64,000 nucleotides of DNA. It comes from Acanthornis magna (lineage: Eukaryota; Chordata; Aves; Passeriformes; Acanthizidae). The stretch is from assembly GCA_036785705.1 (NCBI GenBank), contig JAWUZG010000056.1, forward strand, positions 2,047,001 through 2,111,000. Reading direction: 5' to 3'. The notes under the pieces are model-generated. The model was not told the origin of the DNA. It did not search any database and saw only the letters and a list, made by a program, of their open reading frames with translations. How positions within the stretch are numbered: the stretch's first letter is position 1; each line of letters opens with the position of its first letter. The position numbers and the translations under genes were made by a program. Positions 22,501 through 35,100 of this stretch are shown here, piece by piece.

Positions 22501-24686
22501 CAGGTAACCAAACAACAGATGCATTTTCACAAATAACACATTTATGCATTTTACATATTATTCATGTACTTTCAAATCATTATGCATTCACAATATTTTA
22601 ATGTGATATGTACATTCAAGACTCCTTTATTCACTTGTGAAAATGATCCACGTAATTCACTTAACTTCAGCAGACTAGTATCAGAAAGTTACTTACAATG
22701 GGAAATATCTTCTGTAAAAAGAACTACAAGTCTGAAAAGTCAATCAGCATTTTTGAGACTGTCCCCCAAAGAGAAAAGTGAGCTGCATTAAGTTTCATGA
22801 GTGGTTTAAGCTTTAGCAATATTAGAACTCCCAGATAAGTAAATAAAATATTCTATATACACTCAACAAAAACTTCTTGTGCATGTTTTGCTGAGCACAG
22901 ACTGAAAGCTAAAATTGCAAAGCACTGAGACCAGTTTGTTTTTCATTTGGCTTTTCTTTAAAACCATTTAGAAAAATGTTGGTCAACATATAGTGCACAG
23001 GCATAGGGCTGAGGGAAGCTTCTAAAACTCCAAAGCATAAGCAGCATTTTTGTTTTATCGAAATCCACCAAAAAATGTCTGCTTTCCTGAAAGGTTAATG
23101 GCAACTTCTGGAAGAAAACAGAAACACATTTGCTGCTAATGCATAATAAGTACATAACTTTCATTCTAATGGGCATTAGAGTACTAACTAGTTGACTGAG
23201 GTATAGTTAAGAGTCCTTCAAAACTTAAGATTATATAGTCTTGAGCAAAGTAGCAACAGAGACTGCACAGAACAATCATAGTGATATTAGAGAAGCCTGT
23301 AATACCCAGCATCTGATGCGTAGGCAGAACATACCATTATCATCACCCGCCTGTCTAGAGGAAAACAGCTAAAATATCCCAGTAAAACATACAGCTGATT
23401 TGCACGCCAAGATACAGCACATTTTTCCACGTCTGACAGGGCAGACTGTACACAGAGAGGTCTCTACTGACCAAAAGTTAGCACACTGATAAAGTGCAGC
23501 CACTCAGCCATTTAATACTGCTGGAGAAGTGGGGTGGGGGCAAAGACACAAAGAAAGAAATCTGCATTTTACCTTATCCATAAGACCACATGAAATTAGA
23601 ATTCTTCAGTTTCAGCAGATGACAACAAAATTGCATTAAATTCTTCTACAAATAGAAAAAAATGAACTGTACATGAACAATAAGCAAAGTGAAATATTTA
23701 CTGCAGTCTTTCTCATGCATAAAGTGAATTTCCTATGGTCTTACCTCACATTTATGTACAGTTTAGCACAGCTAAATGTAAGAAAATAGCAAGTTTTTTT
23801 CTCCCTCCCACCCTCCCCCGTACAGAGCAGATACCCCAATTCGCTGCTGCTTCAAGAAGCACTTCATAGACTCTATTACTTACAGGCTCTTTCAAAGGGA
23901 AGTTCATGGAGACTAATATTGAATGAACATTTAACCACACAGCCAAGACAGGAAAAACAATACAAAGCATTCTGTAAACAGTGCCAAACACAGAACATGT
24001 CAGTTTTGGTTTGCAGACAACCCCTGAGATAAAAATCAAAGTATTACGACACCAAATAAGTCAGAGGTAAATTACTGAAAATAAACAACATTCATAATTG
24101 GTGTCACAACACTTTCTGTATAGAAGCACTTTTTTTAACCATACAGAAAACATAACTGCTTTAGCCTGTCCAAGAAAAACATCAAGGGTAGACAACAGAG
24201 CAGTTAGGGTTGCTTTGTTTTTTCACTAAACGTTGTTGCCATGAAGGTTTCTCTGTTCTAGTGCAGCAACAGCAGTTCATGAGATCCACCATCTAGTTAC
24301 AAGAACTACTTCTATTAAACTACACATGGGGACAGGTGATAACCACCGAAAACTTTATGGAACCAGCTACTATCATTAAGCCTTTTCAATTCAAAAGCTT
24401 TAAATCTAACGCTATTGGCCTGTTCACTTTCAAACTATTTAGAACAGACCCAGAGATGACAAATTCAGTACCTGACACAACAAAATGAAGTGGTTATCTG
24501 TGGTAACAACCAACTCACTGTTTACAACTCCAGACAACGAAGTGAAGCAAAAGCAAGCACGTCAGACGTTTCCTTTGACAATGACAGAACACACCCATCC
24601 CCTAACAGCAAACATGCTGGACACAAACTTGTAGTTAAAGCTTACAATGGTCCACGTTTGGCACACCAACAGAACTAAAGCACCTG

Positions 24687-24737
24687 TTTTAATTGCTCAA
24701 TTAAAATTTTAGTTTTCCTCAATTTAAGTTGAGGAAA
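24687..24737 (-). repeat. Two adjacent hairpins in the probable RAB8B 3' UTR
   Basis: TTTTAATT (24687-24694) pairs with AATTAAAA (24699-24706) across four bases. Just beyond it, TTTCCTCAA (24714-24722) pairs with TTGAGGAAA (24729-24737) across six. Both stems are perfect and only seven bases apart. Confidence 0.75.
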
Positions 24738-26023
24738 TTTTTCAGAAGACAATAAAAAAGTAGTAGAACAAAGACTAGGTTATACAATGCTCAGTTGAGT
24801 AAAAAAGGCAACTATGTTTCACCTCTGCTTCTAACAGTCTAGGTCACTGTACCATTTTTTGATGAAAAAACAACTGCTCGAGGAGACCAAAGACACACAT
24901 TCAGCATTAACTGCATAACTAGGAGTACATTATAGCCCTAATGCGAGGCTTCCTTAGTGCCAAAACTTGAGATACTTTAGCAACTGCCCAGGAAGCTTGG
25001 GTTTGGACACCTCTGTTGTCAAGGGTCGATGCTTACAGACGTTAACGAACTACCCTTAGAATTAAGAGTAGAAATGGAAGTCACCTTTAGAAGCAGTCAT
25101 TTCTGAACAAGTGAATCCACAGAGAGGTTACTCAAAACTCATGCATTCAGCTTCCACAAGCCACTTAAGTGATAGTGACGAGGCCAATTTGTGGTGATGA
25201 TTTCAAATCCAGAGTGTACTTCCTCATCAGAAACAAAAAAAGGTGCAGACAGTCTGAGCTAACAAAGGGAAGTTAAGTGAGGAAAGACACTGTGTTTATT
25301 CAAATAACTGAAAGGTGCATCTGTGAATCAGACAGTGACTGGCAATTCAGAACACAACTTTGCTAAGTCTGGTCAAGAAAGAAAAGCAACGTACTACATT
25401 CAGAATAGAAGCCATAGCTTCTGCATGAACAGATTTGTGCATCCAAGAGACAAAATCTGTACAAATTGTTAAATGCCAATTGTTACAGTAATTCTCATCA
25501 CTAGAGCAACGACATCCATACTGCATGGCCACAAGTATACAGCATAGAAAATAATGGAAGTGAGACTTAATTTTTCCCCTGGCTCTTCTGCTTGAAAATA
25601 AATTTGTTTAAAAAGAGAAAGAAAACTCTGCACAAATCTGTTAAGAATCTTACAAGTCAAACTGTGCAAATACAAATGTAAGTTTGTGCTGTAACAGGCA
25701 GTAAGAGGCCAATATGGATGTGCAAAGTTAAAAGAAACATAGCAGCTTTTGCAACAGGCAATAAAACAGAAAGTAAAAAAGGAAAACAAGTTAAATCTTG
25801 CATTTGTGTCTCCACTTCATAGCTTCCATATCTGAGAAAGAAGAGCCTGACAGGTCAATAGGCTTAGTGAGCAAAATCCACTTGGTATTTGTGTATCGCA
25901 GTCTACGTTCAATGGAGCTCTCAGCAGCAGCTTGGTGGTATTATTTCTGAGGCTTTGTGACCCTGTGCTTTCAAAGAAGCAGAAAAGGTTCTAAGTGTGC
26001 TGCAGTCTATCATTAGAAGTTCA

Positions 26024-26116
26024 TCAAAGTAGCGTGCATCGAAAGAAGCTGCTCTTCTTAGATCGATTTTCTGTTATTTTTACTGGCCCACCTGCCCCCG
26101 ATGAACTGTTGTCATT
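26024..26116 (-). CDS. RAB8B: RAB8B coding exon 8 (hypervariable tail, stop)
   Basis: 93 nt including TGA. Encodes [20 protein letters not shown] then [10 protein letters not shown]. The Cys three residues before the end is the expected geranylgeranylation site; CTLL is a conservative change from CSLL. Confidence 0.97.
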   Translation of the reverse strand, partial: NDNSSSGAGGPVKITENRSKKSSFFRCTLL

Positions 26117-29100
26117 CTGAAAGAGAAGAGTATCAACATTATAAAATGCAGAAAAAAATATCTCTAGCTTTCCTAGTCTCCCTCCCTACTTCTCTGCTTG
26201 CAAGGCAATAACCAGAGCAGAGATCTGCTGCCACTTAAGCTCCTCAGTTATCCAGACTTCATTAATCACTTGGTTAAACTCTCTATTTAAAAAATAAATG
26301 TTTACATAACAATCCAGATCTCAAGAATTAGCTGGAGAAGAGACTACATAATAAAGCAGAGATCACACTATTGCATTTTGGAAGAACACATCAGTTACAG
26401 GCTGCCCAATATTAATGTTCATACAAAATAATGAACAGTCATGCACTGATGTGTAATAAAGTGTGACAAATCACTGTTTGCTCAAATTTCATCTAGAAAC
26501 TACTGTAATCCCCAGGAGTTTTTTGGCAGGGCTACTACTCTACCAATTATGATAGGTATCCTCTCACTCTATCTAGTTTGTATGCTAATTGGAAATACAA
26601 ACCATTTTTCTGTTGAGCTTTGTCATAATGTCCCGTGCAAGTGTGAAAAATGCCTGGTGAGGAGTGGAAATAAAGAAAAAAACAAGAGTTAGTCACAAGA
26701 CACATTAAGGACACACTAGACTTGGAATAGCCAGACACATTAACAATACAGTGTTCTGTAGGCCACTAAAGGCACTTTGAGTTGCAGATCTGTACAGTAT
26801 CTGTATATTTAAAACTTCAGTAAATATACATTCTAAAAAACCTATTTATTTTTAGTCTCCATCTCACCCATCTTTGAAGCAAGTGAACAGACCTTCCCAT
26901 TGCATACCTCTGGGGGGAGAAAGAAAAATCAGCTGAAGAGAAGGCTGCATATACTAATCCTGTTTTTAGTTCTCCCCCAAACTGAACTGTGCGTCACAAT
27001 TAGAAACCCAGAGAGGTTTGAGAAGAGCAAGCCAAGGCATTCATGTTAAGGTTAGCTTGCTTTCTGTCCTCCAAAAGCATTGTTCCTGGACTATCTAGAA
27101 GGCTATTTAAGCTTCGAATATCTCTATTAAAAACAACAAAAAAACCCCATAAATAATTACTCTGGCAAATCTCAGCATCCCAGATTTAATGTACGAAGGA
27201 GCAAGGAAACTTCTGTAGAAGGAAAACACTGCAATTCTCTAGGAGCAGAAAAAAGCAAGACTTTAGGCTATCTGGAGACCCTAATAATCTAAGGACAGTT
27301 CCAGAAAGTAAGAAGTGTAAACACTTCTTACTCTCATTGTGTTTGGAATATATCCAAAGACAGACATTCATTTAATGTAAATAAATCACAAAAATTAAAT
27401 TAATTCACTTCTGATCCCAAGAATATCACAATTGTGTAATTCCCCTCAAGTTAAGTATTTGGTAGAAAGTAAACTAAATCATTAGTGATTGCCAAATGCC
27501 TACACCAGCTGCATTTTTTAATGCTTTCTTCACCATTCATGTGACAATTCAAAAAAGCATTCAGAGAGCCGAATAGTTTAGAGTAAGCAAACTACTGTTG
27601 CGCATTTCATGACCTGCGGGAGTTAAAAATGAAACTGCCATGTCATGACAGAGCAAGTCACCCATCCAGAGGAGCTCAACTATCCACTGTGCTATTAACT
27701 GCTCATGGCCCCACTTGCAGTGTCTGCTCTAAGAACCACAAGGACTCTGTGAAAATCAGGTCAAGCTACTCCAGGTGCAGCACGATGCAGATCAGTCCAT
27801 TCTAACTCTGCCCTGTAAAACAATCACCCTGCAATCAGAACAAAACACCTCTGGCTGGCACAACATCCCTCATGTTCTTTTAAAGTCACGATGTCTTCAG
27901 TTACTAATTAATTTGTCAGTGCATGATCTGAATTAAGTAGGTGTTTGCAGGACCTTTTAAAGAAGTACCCCATAGAAAGGCTTTTAAATGATTAGGTACA
28001 GGGACAACACTTAAGAATAAGCCTACCTTATTGGATGAATGAATCTCAATGTAACTACCTTTTGATATAGTTATATTTTGTCCACACTTTTCATACAGTT
28101 CAGATCCTCCCCCACCCTCCCTGAGATGACAGGAGTGATTTATGGTAAGATAGACTGGACTTGAGCCACTCTTCCTTCCGAGTCTATTTCCTTATGCTCT
28201 CATAAATAGGGATCTTGTGATTTTAGCATAAAATTTATTTGCAGGAAAACAGATTATAAATCTATAGATAGCATTGTAAGTTTTCTTCCTCCTCTAACAT
28301 GAGCTTAGGACCTGGTGTTGCAGGTTAACACACAATTTTTCAGTCTCATTTGCACAGCATGCATTTAGCAGTAACCTGAAGGATCTGTGACACAGTAACA
28401 TGTTATCCTGAAAGAATCTTGAATCCCATTTCCTGCACAAAGCACTGTTCTAAATTTACACCTATTCCTTGTCCAAAAGGACTCGAAATTTAAGTAGCAA
28501 GGCACCGATGTCTAAAGCAACTGCTTGCTACAGTAATAGTAAACTACTCTGTTAACACCCATGCATAAAACAATTTCAGACATTAGCAGAAAACGAGGAA
28601 CAGCTAGATTGTAGCAGTAGACCCAGGAGCACAGCTGGGACTTCAGCTCCCGGGGCAGGTGAGAAAGCCCAGCAGATCATGGAACATATGTCCAGAGAAG
28701 TAATTCAAGAAACACCTAAGTGTAGCACCCATCTCTTACCTCTTCCACATTTATGCTGGATTTTGCACTTGTCTCCAAAAATTTGATTCCATAATCAATT
28801 GCTAACTGGAAGAGAGATTAAATTTTTCAGTGGTTTTGAAGTTCCTTTGTAAAATGAATGTTTCATACATAGGTTCATAACAGAATAGATGCTGCATGCT
28901 GCAACTAGCTTTAAAAACCAAACCAAGCAAGCTTTGCCTCCATTTTCTCTTGCAAGAACATTAAAGACAGTTAGACAAAACATTAGAATTGGCCATACAC
29001 TCACATAAAGTCAAAACAAAACAAAACAAAACAAGACATTACTTTCTCACAAAACGACTTACTTAGGCTCAAAAAGAACATTAAGGTAGAAGCTTTATTG

Positions 29101-32100
29101 ATATGGATTATGGACCAGATAACTACAATAGTCATCCCATAAGCTGTGTTACCAACAACTACACTACTTCCTCCGTACACAACGTATTAGTTGTAGCATT
29201 GTAGTATATTGTATTATATGTAGTATTCTTGCTTGTTTGTTCAGTAGAACAACTAATGACTTAAGCTTTAATAACAGCTCTTACAACAAGAATAAGTAAC
29301 CACCATGTTACATGAGTACAACATGATCAAACTATATACAAAACTTTATATGGGGAGCTAGAATACTTCATGCTATAGCAAAGGTCAACATTCTTTCCAG
29401 GATCTTGCCCTCAAAACAACAGTACCATTAAATTTATTCAAACTTGAAGACAGTCAAGTGCTAATTAAAAACAAAAACCCACAAACTTGGCATCCTATAC
29501 ATACAAGTTTCTGAAACAAGAGATTTGAGACCCATTCTCTCTCATATGCCTAAAACATACCAAACATCCAGAAGCTAGAATCCTAGGAAAGCTAGCTTTT
29601 AAATAGGGTATATTACCAAATCTTACCTTCTCCCCTTTTTCTTTTGAGACTTGTCTTTTTTCATTCATATCACATTTGTTACCCAAGATCATTCTTTCTA
29701 CATCTGAAGAGGCATGCTGGAAGAAGAAAAAAATCTCTCAGGAACAAAGTGCATCATTGTTTAAAAGAAACTTGTGTGTCAAACTCCACAACGGACTACT
29801 TTATTTTAGAGAAATTATCTAATGTGAAGGCATTACTGAGAGAGACTGACTTTTGAAACAAGAAATTAAAATAGGTGGAAATGAATACTCCTAGATTACA
29901 TTTACCCAAGTATAGATCAAGTGTGTGCCATGAGCTCTGTAGGAGGTTGCACACATCAAGAGGTATTTGGCTATTCTGGAAATGTAACCGTACACACTTT
30001 ACTTCCAAGTGGTGCATGGCCCTATACGTTGGCAACTATAATGAAAGTGAGTAATTACTTAATTTTTATTTGTGGCAGGGAAATCGTAAGATGGAACGAA
30101 GCACTTACCTCCTCTATGTTTCTTATCCAGTTTTTTATGTTGTCAAAAGACTTTTCATTTGTGATGTCATACACCAGCATAATTCCCTAAATAAAGTTAG
30201 GAAAATCTAGTTAGATGAGCTAATACTATTGGCTGACTTTCGATGTATGCTGGAGGTTTAATTATACTTCCAAAGAAATTCAATATAAGATTATAGGTGA
30301 GTAAGACTTTTCTCAAGGCATTACACCATGGCTGGGAATTTACCCAAAACATTACTATTTAACAACTTCTGCCACTGTTGGAGGTCAAACACACCACCTA
30401 CAAGAAGCTTTTAATTATTAGCCTATAGTCAGGCAAAGTTTAGAAATTCTACTACAGCAGCAACCAGGACTCTATGATTAAAGTCAGGTTTTAGATGCAG
30501 CAACTTTAAGCAGTCCAATATGCCAAACCTGTGAGCTCCAACCTGCTGGGGACAGCAGACACTTCTACAGCCAAGCTGCCCCCGGGGCGGGTCACCTCCA
30601 TTTCCTAAGGCCTGTCCAATCATTCCTCACAGGACAAAGAAAAGCCCTTGGCCATGGACTGGGGAGAAGTGCAGGTCACTGCCAAAGCCTTTTTAAGCAC
30701 TGGAAAGCTCGAATACAGAGCCACAACCATTATTATTTCTCCCTGTGTTCTGTAACAGTGGAGTTATTTGGACCCACAGCCTTTGAGTATCACAGATCTG
30801 TTCATACAAAGCAGTAAGAACCCGTAACAGCAGCACAGGTAGTAATCACCAAGTTGAAATCAAAGATGTCCCAACACAAAGTATCTCAAATCCCAGCATT
30901 AAGAACCATTACAAGCAGTTATATCACAAAGAGCGCAGGCTCTAAGTCTGGACTTAGACTTCAAGTCACTCTCAATGGAAAAAGTAACAGTAGGTGTTGC
31001 TGGTGATTGTATTTCTAGCCCAGACTTTGCATTCTCTACTGGCTGAATGAAAAGCAATTCAGTGAAACACACTTTTAATATTAAAGTAATTCATTATCCA
31101 TTTTTCAAACACTTCAAGTGCTTAAAGGGGTTGACTGCATTAAAAAAAAAAGCAAAACCTGTCTGATTAAAGCTTGGCAACTTATTTTATTAAAATGAGC
31201 AGAAATTTTAATTAAATTTAAAAAGGCAGCAGGGCTTGAAGTTTCATCACAAAAACCAGGCCTAGACCAAGTACAAGCACGTTTAAAAAAGGAAAAACAA
31301 ACAAACAGAAAACCCCCAACCAAACCACAAACTTCATTCCCCACATCTCAAGTCACAATTATCCAGTCCTCCAGTGGAAGACTTACACGACACAACCTTA
31401 GGAACAGCAAACCAGTTCCACTAGTTGTGTTTAGTTTTCTGAAGTGTGAGTACTCACCATGGCTCCTCTGTAGTAAGCTGTTGTGATTGTGCGGAATCTC
31501 TCCTGGCCTGCTGTATCCCTACGATTCAGGGAAAAAAGGATTTGTTTTACACTCACCAGAGACGTCTTTTTAAACAGAGTAACAATGCACTGATACTCGT
31601 TCATTATGAAAAACACACCTTTGGCTGTTTGCACAAGTTTATTGAGCCCTCAGCAGCTTCCTCACTCCTGAGCTACCCTTCTTACATCAGTGGTTAGACC
31701 AGCACCAGAAACATGGCACAAAACCATTTCAGTTTTCATGCAAGCAATAAAACTCAACACTACACAAGCCTGCCTTACAGTAATTTTTAAAAAAAACCTC
31801 TGATGCATCCAAGTCCTGTCTTAAACAGAAGTTAAAACACACAGCAATAAAATACTTCAGGATAGTGCACTGTCACATACAGTTTGCTGCTCAAGACAGC
31901 CACTGCACTGACGTGCGCCGGTGTTTAGTCCTGGGTGCTTGAAAGCAGGACCTGTCTGTGAGTGAACCAGCACACCCAAGTGTTTGGCTATCAGTCACAC
32001 CTCGGGGGAGCTGAGCCCCAAAGGGCTGACAAAACCCAGATTTTTAACTAATATTACAGACAGAAAAATTTTACCAGCCACTTCTGGCACTGCACCTCCT

Positions 32101-35100
32101 TAGTCATAAGGATTCTGGCTCACATGCAAGTATCAAAAAGATCTTTGCTAGAAAATGAGAAATCAGCCAGAGCCCTCCAGCAGCAGCATTTTAAGAGTTT
32201 GGCAAGAGTAGCAACACTACTCCAAAAATACACATCTGGTGCTATCAGGAGACTCAGTTTCTACTAAGCCACCATGCAAGGGGCAGGATCATTATCACTC
32301 AGCTGTGCTTTGGTGAGTACAACCAGGTATCAAAGTATCAGAGGAGATTACATTTTATCGGCTTGCATATTTTAGTTTACAGCTACTGAGTTAATATTTC
32401 TCCTCCATAAGGAAAAGCTAAGAGCACATTTAACAGGACAGCTTCTGATAAAAGTTGCTGTAATGCTTGCATGTGAACAGGCTATTTCCTGTGCTACTGA
32501 AGCAGAACCACTCCAAGAGCAAGCTAGAAGAAAGCATAAACCTTATGAACAGTCAATGAATAAAAGGTATGAGACTTCTCGTACACTGAAGCTCAAAAGC
32601 TATGAAGTATTCTAAGTGAATTCAAGTCACTGAAAACTTGAATTACTTTGGAATACTTACCATATTTGTAGCTTGATTTTCTTTCCATCTAATTCTATTG
32701 TTCTGATCTTAAAGTCGATTCCTGCCAGAGAAAGAGATACTCTTAAGTTTTGCAATTAATGAAAAGGAAGTGTTCGGTTTCCTTCTGGCAATTTGGTAAG
32801 AGCAAACTTAGTCAAAAGAACTATTCTGAAGCTGCCATTTCTTCCACACACTCCGAAGTGCTGAGAATGCACAAAGGCTTTCAGCTATGTCCAGCATGTC
32901 AAGGATAAATTATTCTGCACAATGAAAGTAGACCAAACTCAGACTCACTACTAGTTAGTCAAGATAATTAGAGGAAGACTTGATCTCCAAATCCTTCCAT
33001 TTCACATCAATAAAGTCACTACTCTGAAAGTGTATTTCTCCTGAACTTTTGACTAGTCCCTGCAGTTCAAGTCAATTCCCTGGTACCTCTGGCTCTGAGT
33101 TAAAAATACATCCTGGGACTCCCTAGCTCCTTTTCAAAGCCAGCATCTACTTTTGAAAACTGATGTTTGATGTAATCTAATCAGACATCACAGTAAATGG
33201 TAATACAACACAGGAGATGTAAGACTCCTTTTTCAAGAACACTCACTTAAGGTGCAATTTAGATTTTCTAGGAAGCTCCAGAAAGTATCTCTCCTTTTCC
33301 CCCTTATACTTCCACATGGTACCCATCAATTCTCAGCTTGATTTTGAAAACAAATTTCAGATTTTAAGCCATAGGTTTTAAAAAAGATTTGAAAAATTAA
33401 TTCAGAAGGGCTTTAAAATGTCTTTTAAGGTTTAGCAGGGTGACATGGATTTCCAAACAGGCTATCCTTTATCCTAACTACTTTAACTTTTGCAGCTCTG
33501 AATCTATACTACAACACAGGTCAAATTGAGATTGCTCAAGTCTCACTACTACATGAATGCCAGATTGTTCAATCCTGTGACAGTACCGCCCAAATTAGTC
33601 CGTTTGGAAACAAATGGCCCACTTTTTCTTCACTGCATCTTTAATAGTTACTTGATATTTAGGTGTAGTTTGGAAAAGATGGGGTTAAGTCAGAAGATAT
33701 TAAATAAACTTCCTTAAGATGAAATTTAATTGACAATTATCAAGAGCATCTTAATTGGAAAAATGCTGTTTCTAGCTTTAAGAATTCATCCATCCATTTA
33801 ACAGGAAGCTATGGGAGTTTTTAATACACCACAGTAGAATCTGAATATGAAATATCGATGTTCATTAGCTATTTGAATTTCATTCTTCTCACATGCAATA
33901 TTACTATTTTAATATACTGAAAATAACAAGTTTCAGCCACTTAATCTTAATGTGCCACGGATACGTAGTTCAGCTCATTAGTTAGAATACAAATTATGAG
34001 AAAAAATATCACATCAGCACTTTAACAGCATATGAAATTAATAGCATTAATTTAAAATGCTATGATTACTACTACAATTGCAATTTCACAAGATTCACTG
34101 GTAGATTTACAGGAAAAAAGATAATTTCATTAATTCACATTCTTCAAAAAATGACATGAGAATTATATGTACTTTCAAAAAAACCCCTATTCTATGTAAC
34201 TTAAGTTTGGCAAGTGTTTCCATTTTACACTGGAGAGGATTTTGCCTCCCTTGTTGTAAAGATTTTTCTCCTAACTAGGCGCAATCACAGCTGCTGAAAT
34301 CATGGATAATTGTATTCAGGTCTGAAAACAAATAACCTTTGCCCTGAATAGATTTTGTTTTGGCCTCAAAGGTTATAAAGCACAACTACAGATTTCTCTG
34401 GAAAGAGCATTGTTGTGTGCAACAGCAAATTAAATCAGTTTTAAAAGCTCATCTGTGTCTAGGCCTGAAGCTTTAGTACAACAACCATCAGGAAAACTAG
34501 GTTCAGAGACAGCAGTGGTTTAAAGAGAATTCTGCCTGGACTGTGAACTACAGAAGCTAAGACACACCAGTGACAGACTCCGGCAGGGGTGGCTTTCCGG
34601 GAAGGGCTCCTGACTGCAGCACAAGCTTTCCATGTGCACCAATCCAGGTCTTGCACAGACTGGTTTCTTGTGGTTACTCATTTCCCTTGCAGCACTGAAA
34701 TGATTTATACAACCATTCCTTTGCTCACTTCTAAAAGTCAGGACCTGCACAAAAAATATTTTCTCAGAACTTAAGATTTCTAGCATGAGCTTCACCAAAA
34801 TTCTCAAAGATTAATTTCAAACTAAAAGAAGACTATAAAGGGAAAGGCTGTAAGTACCTCTGCAACTGCAACTTTTTAAAGGTTAAAATGAACTAGAAAC
34901 TGATGTTACTTTTGTTCTCTCACTTCAGTATCAGGAAGTGGTGAGCTCCACATGGTCAGAGCAAGCCTGGTGACACGCGCTGCCACTTCCTGCCAAGTGC
35001 ACTTGCATTGCTAAGTACAAGCCACGATCTGGTTACAGCTACACTGAAATTACACCATGTAAAACACTCCAACAGCTATAGCATTTCAACACTAATTCCT

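Larger units (their letters stand above)
19340..26023 (-). other. RAB8B: Probable RAB8B 3' UTR plus downstream sequence
   Basis: Follows the RAB8B stop on the minus strand, AT-rich and without a recognisable exon. Minus-strand AATAAA occurs at 25295-25300, 22626-22631, 22387-22392, 22269-22274, 21946-21951, 21222-21227 and 19513-19518; I cannot tell which are used. Paired hairpins sit at 24687-24706 and 24714-24737. Mammalian RAB8B also has a long 3' UTR, but the boundary here is inferred. Confidence 0.5.
26117..32660 (-). other. RAB8B introns 2 to 7
   Basis: Introns at 26117-26602, 26654-28739, 28806-29626, 29717-30108, 30187-31457 and 31519-32660 (the exons between are listed separately). 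All are AT-rich with GT-AG ends on the minus strand. I found no recognisable repeat family or extra exon in them. Confidence 0.85.
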
